Below, piece after piece: positions 62,988 to 64,000 of a stretch of 64,000 nt of DNA. The position numbers and the translations under genes are program-made. The DNA is from Niallia sp052318935. GTDB taxonomy: Bacteria > Bacillota > Bacilli > Bacillales > Cytobacillaceae. The notes under the pieces are model-generated. The model saw nothing but the letters and a program-made list of their open reading frames with translations, ran no database searches and was not told where the DNA came from. Every line of letters starts with the position of its first letter. Within the stretch, counting starts at the first letter, position 1. The stretch is from NCBI GenBank assembly GCA_052318935.1, contig JBQRKO010000008.1, one strand, 5' to 3'.

Positions 62988-63719
62988 TCATTTCACCACC
63001 ATCTTCGCAAAGTCATTCAGTGTAGTTGAATACTTGATATAGATTCTTGGTAATAAATACAGTTCGTCTTCCATCCCCTTTTCAGAGAATAATTCAGGTG
63101 TTGTCGTAAGTCCAAACAAGTAATGTTTCTTTGTTTCCGCTACGACTTTGTCATTAAAACTTCCGTATGGATAGGCAAGGGCAATAACGGGTTGGCCTGT
63201 TATTTTTTCAATTTTGTCTTTGGACTCTTTCAGTTCATATTGATAATTGCTTATTTTCGTCAAATCAGGATGTGTGGCAGTATGTGACTGGATAGAGATG
63301 AAACCGGAATCAGCCATTCTTTTTAAATCTAATGTCGATAATCTGTTGGGGCGGCCGATAAAGTCAGATATAACGAAAATGGTGCCAGTTGGTGTAAACT
63401 GTTCGGTTTTCAATTTTTGAAAGACAGCAAATGCATTTAAATTGTTTTTGTAGCCGTCATCAAAGGTAATGAAAATCGGTTTATTCACTTTATTTATGTC
63501 ATGCCAACGTTCAAATGTTAATAAAGTGTAGCCATGATCTCTTAAATACATCATTTGTTTTTCGAAATTCTCTGGAGTAACATATAATTCCTTAGAGCCA
63601 TGTCCACTGAACTCGTCAATTGAATGATAAATTAATATCGGTATTTTTTGCTGAGCAAAAACTTGTGATGGAAGAATGATGATAAGAAAACACAGGAAAA
63701 TCATTGCAGTTTTTCTCAT
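62988..63719 (-). CDS. polysaccharide deacetylase family protein (secreted)
   Basis: A 243-residue NodB-homology protein exported through a signal peptide ending near residue 22 (PSQVFA-QQ). The NodB domain shows the metal-site motif FITFDDGYKNN and HTATHPDLT. The C-terminal half (PVIALAYPYGSFN) completes the family. It probably removes acetyl groups from a cell-wall or matrix polysaccharide. ATG of MRKTAMIF follows GAGG; the longer 257-residue form starts inside non-coding sequence. Last gene of the window. Confidence 0.9.
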   Translation of the reverse strand: MRKTAMIFLCFLIIILPSQVFAQQKIPILIYHSIDEFSGHGSKELYVTPENFEKQMMYLRDHGYTLLTFERWHDINKVNKPIFITFDDGYKNNLNAFAVFQKLKTEQFTPTGTIFVISDFIGRPNRLSTLDLKRMADSGFISIQSHTATHPDLTKISNYQYELKESKDKIEKITGQPVIALAYPYGSFNDKVVAETKKHYLFGLTTTPELFSEKGMEDELYLLPRIYIKYSTTLNDFAKMVVK

Positions 63720-63861
63720 AAAAAAACCTCGCTTTTGGGAATGGGGACGGAGCTGCGCCAATTAGATGGAAATAAACTTCCGATTGTGCATATTATTTTG
63801 TTTATGATCAAATGAAAAAAGTGTTGCTCCACTCACGCCGCCTTTATTAGGTTAGAGTCTG

Positions 63862-63892
63862 CCCTCATTTAAATGGTGAAACCGAGGGCGAA
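63862..63892. repeat. hairpin upstream of the deacetylase gene
   Basis: TGCCCTC pairs with GAGGGCG across an 18-nt loop, followed by T-rich sequence on the plus strand. 63720-64000 otherwise has no gene. It may terminate a plus- or minus-strand gene outside the window. Confidence 0.4.
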
Positions 63893-64000
63893 TCTCTATT
63901 TTAGTTTTGTATCGTTTCTTTTCCATTTATTGTGCCTCAACTGCTTCTTTCTATGATGATTTCTTCCATTTTTTTATCTCTCAACTGAATCAATTTGCAG

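Overview
The window looks like a chromosomal segment of a low-GC Gram-positive spore-former of the Bacillaceae (Bacillus/Niallia-like; genus inferred, not proven). The evidence is AT-rich sequence, strong AGGAGG-type ribosome sites, TTG/GTG starts, a PrsA lipoprotein, a YesM/YesN two-component pair with LplABC-like transport genes, a cre site and a PerR-type box. I saw no rRNA, tRNA or CRISPR array.

Layout. 0-8.6 kb: LacI regulator, dihydrouridine synthase, DinB protein, LysR regulator, a divergent MFS efflux pump/TetR pair and a SnoaL-like protein. 8.8-12.0 kb: small unknown genes, one with a nuclease-like motif, and a truncated IS21-family element. 12.0-20.3 kb: a putative defence cluster with a NUDIX hydrolase, an HKD-nuclease/SF2 helicase with DUF3427-type C-terminus, a MazG-like pyrophosphohydrolase, a PD-(D/E)XK/DUF2075 helicase and an SF1 helicase with a Vsr-like nuclease tail. 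20.5-24.2 kb: thioredoxin-like gene, an IS607-type element with a gutted TnpA and an intact TnpB, a gene apparently cut by it, and small unknowns. 24.4-30.0 kb: a three-gene locus matching the Shango anti-phage system (TerB-type protein with an N-terminal TerD domain, P-loop ATPase, helicase). 30.0-31.4 kb: decayed pieces of second copies of the DUF2075 gene and the Shango helicase, plus an orphan zinc ribbon, so a second defence locus seems to have been lost here.

31.4-37 kb: PrsA, a secreted GH31 alpha-glucosidase and a radical SAM protein. 37.3-48.8 kb: a likely fructan utilisation locus (GH32 beta-fructosidase, solute-binding proteins, two permeases, YesM/YesN-type two-component system); it has no ATPase gene and so needs a shared one. 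49.0-51.5 kb: amino-acid ABC transporter. 52.6-55.9 kb: NikABC-like metal/peptide importer without ATPases, behind a perfect PerR-consensus box. 56.1-62.6 kb: proline catabolism (enhancer-binding-type regulator, PutP, PruA, proline dehydrogenase). 63.0-63.7 kb: polysaccharide deacetylase.

Thirteen copies of a GC-rich palindromic repeat sit in intergenic gaps. They share a core of about 100 bp but carry four different sets of outer arms (called A-D here). Arm type A shows compensatory changes in its stem. Arm type B forms 183-bp units with IS6-like ends and an 8-bp target duplication. Arm type C has about 22-bp terminal inverted repeats. No copy lies between 8.6 and 37 kb, the interval that holds the defence genes.
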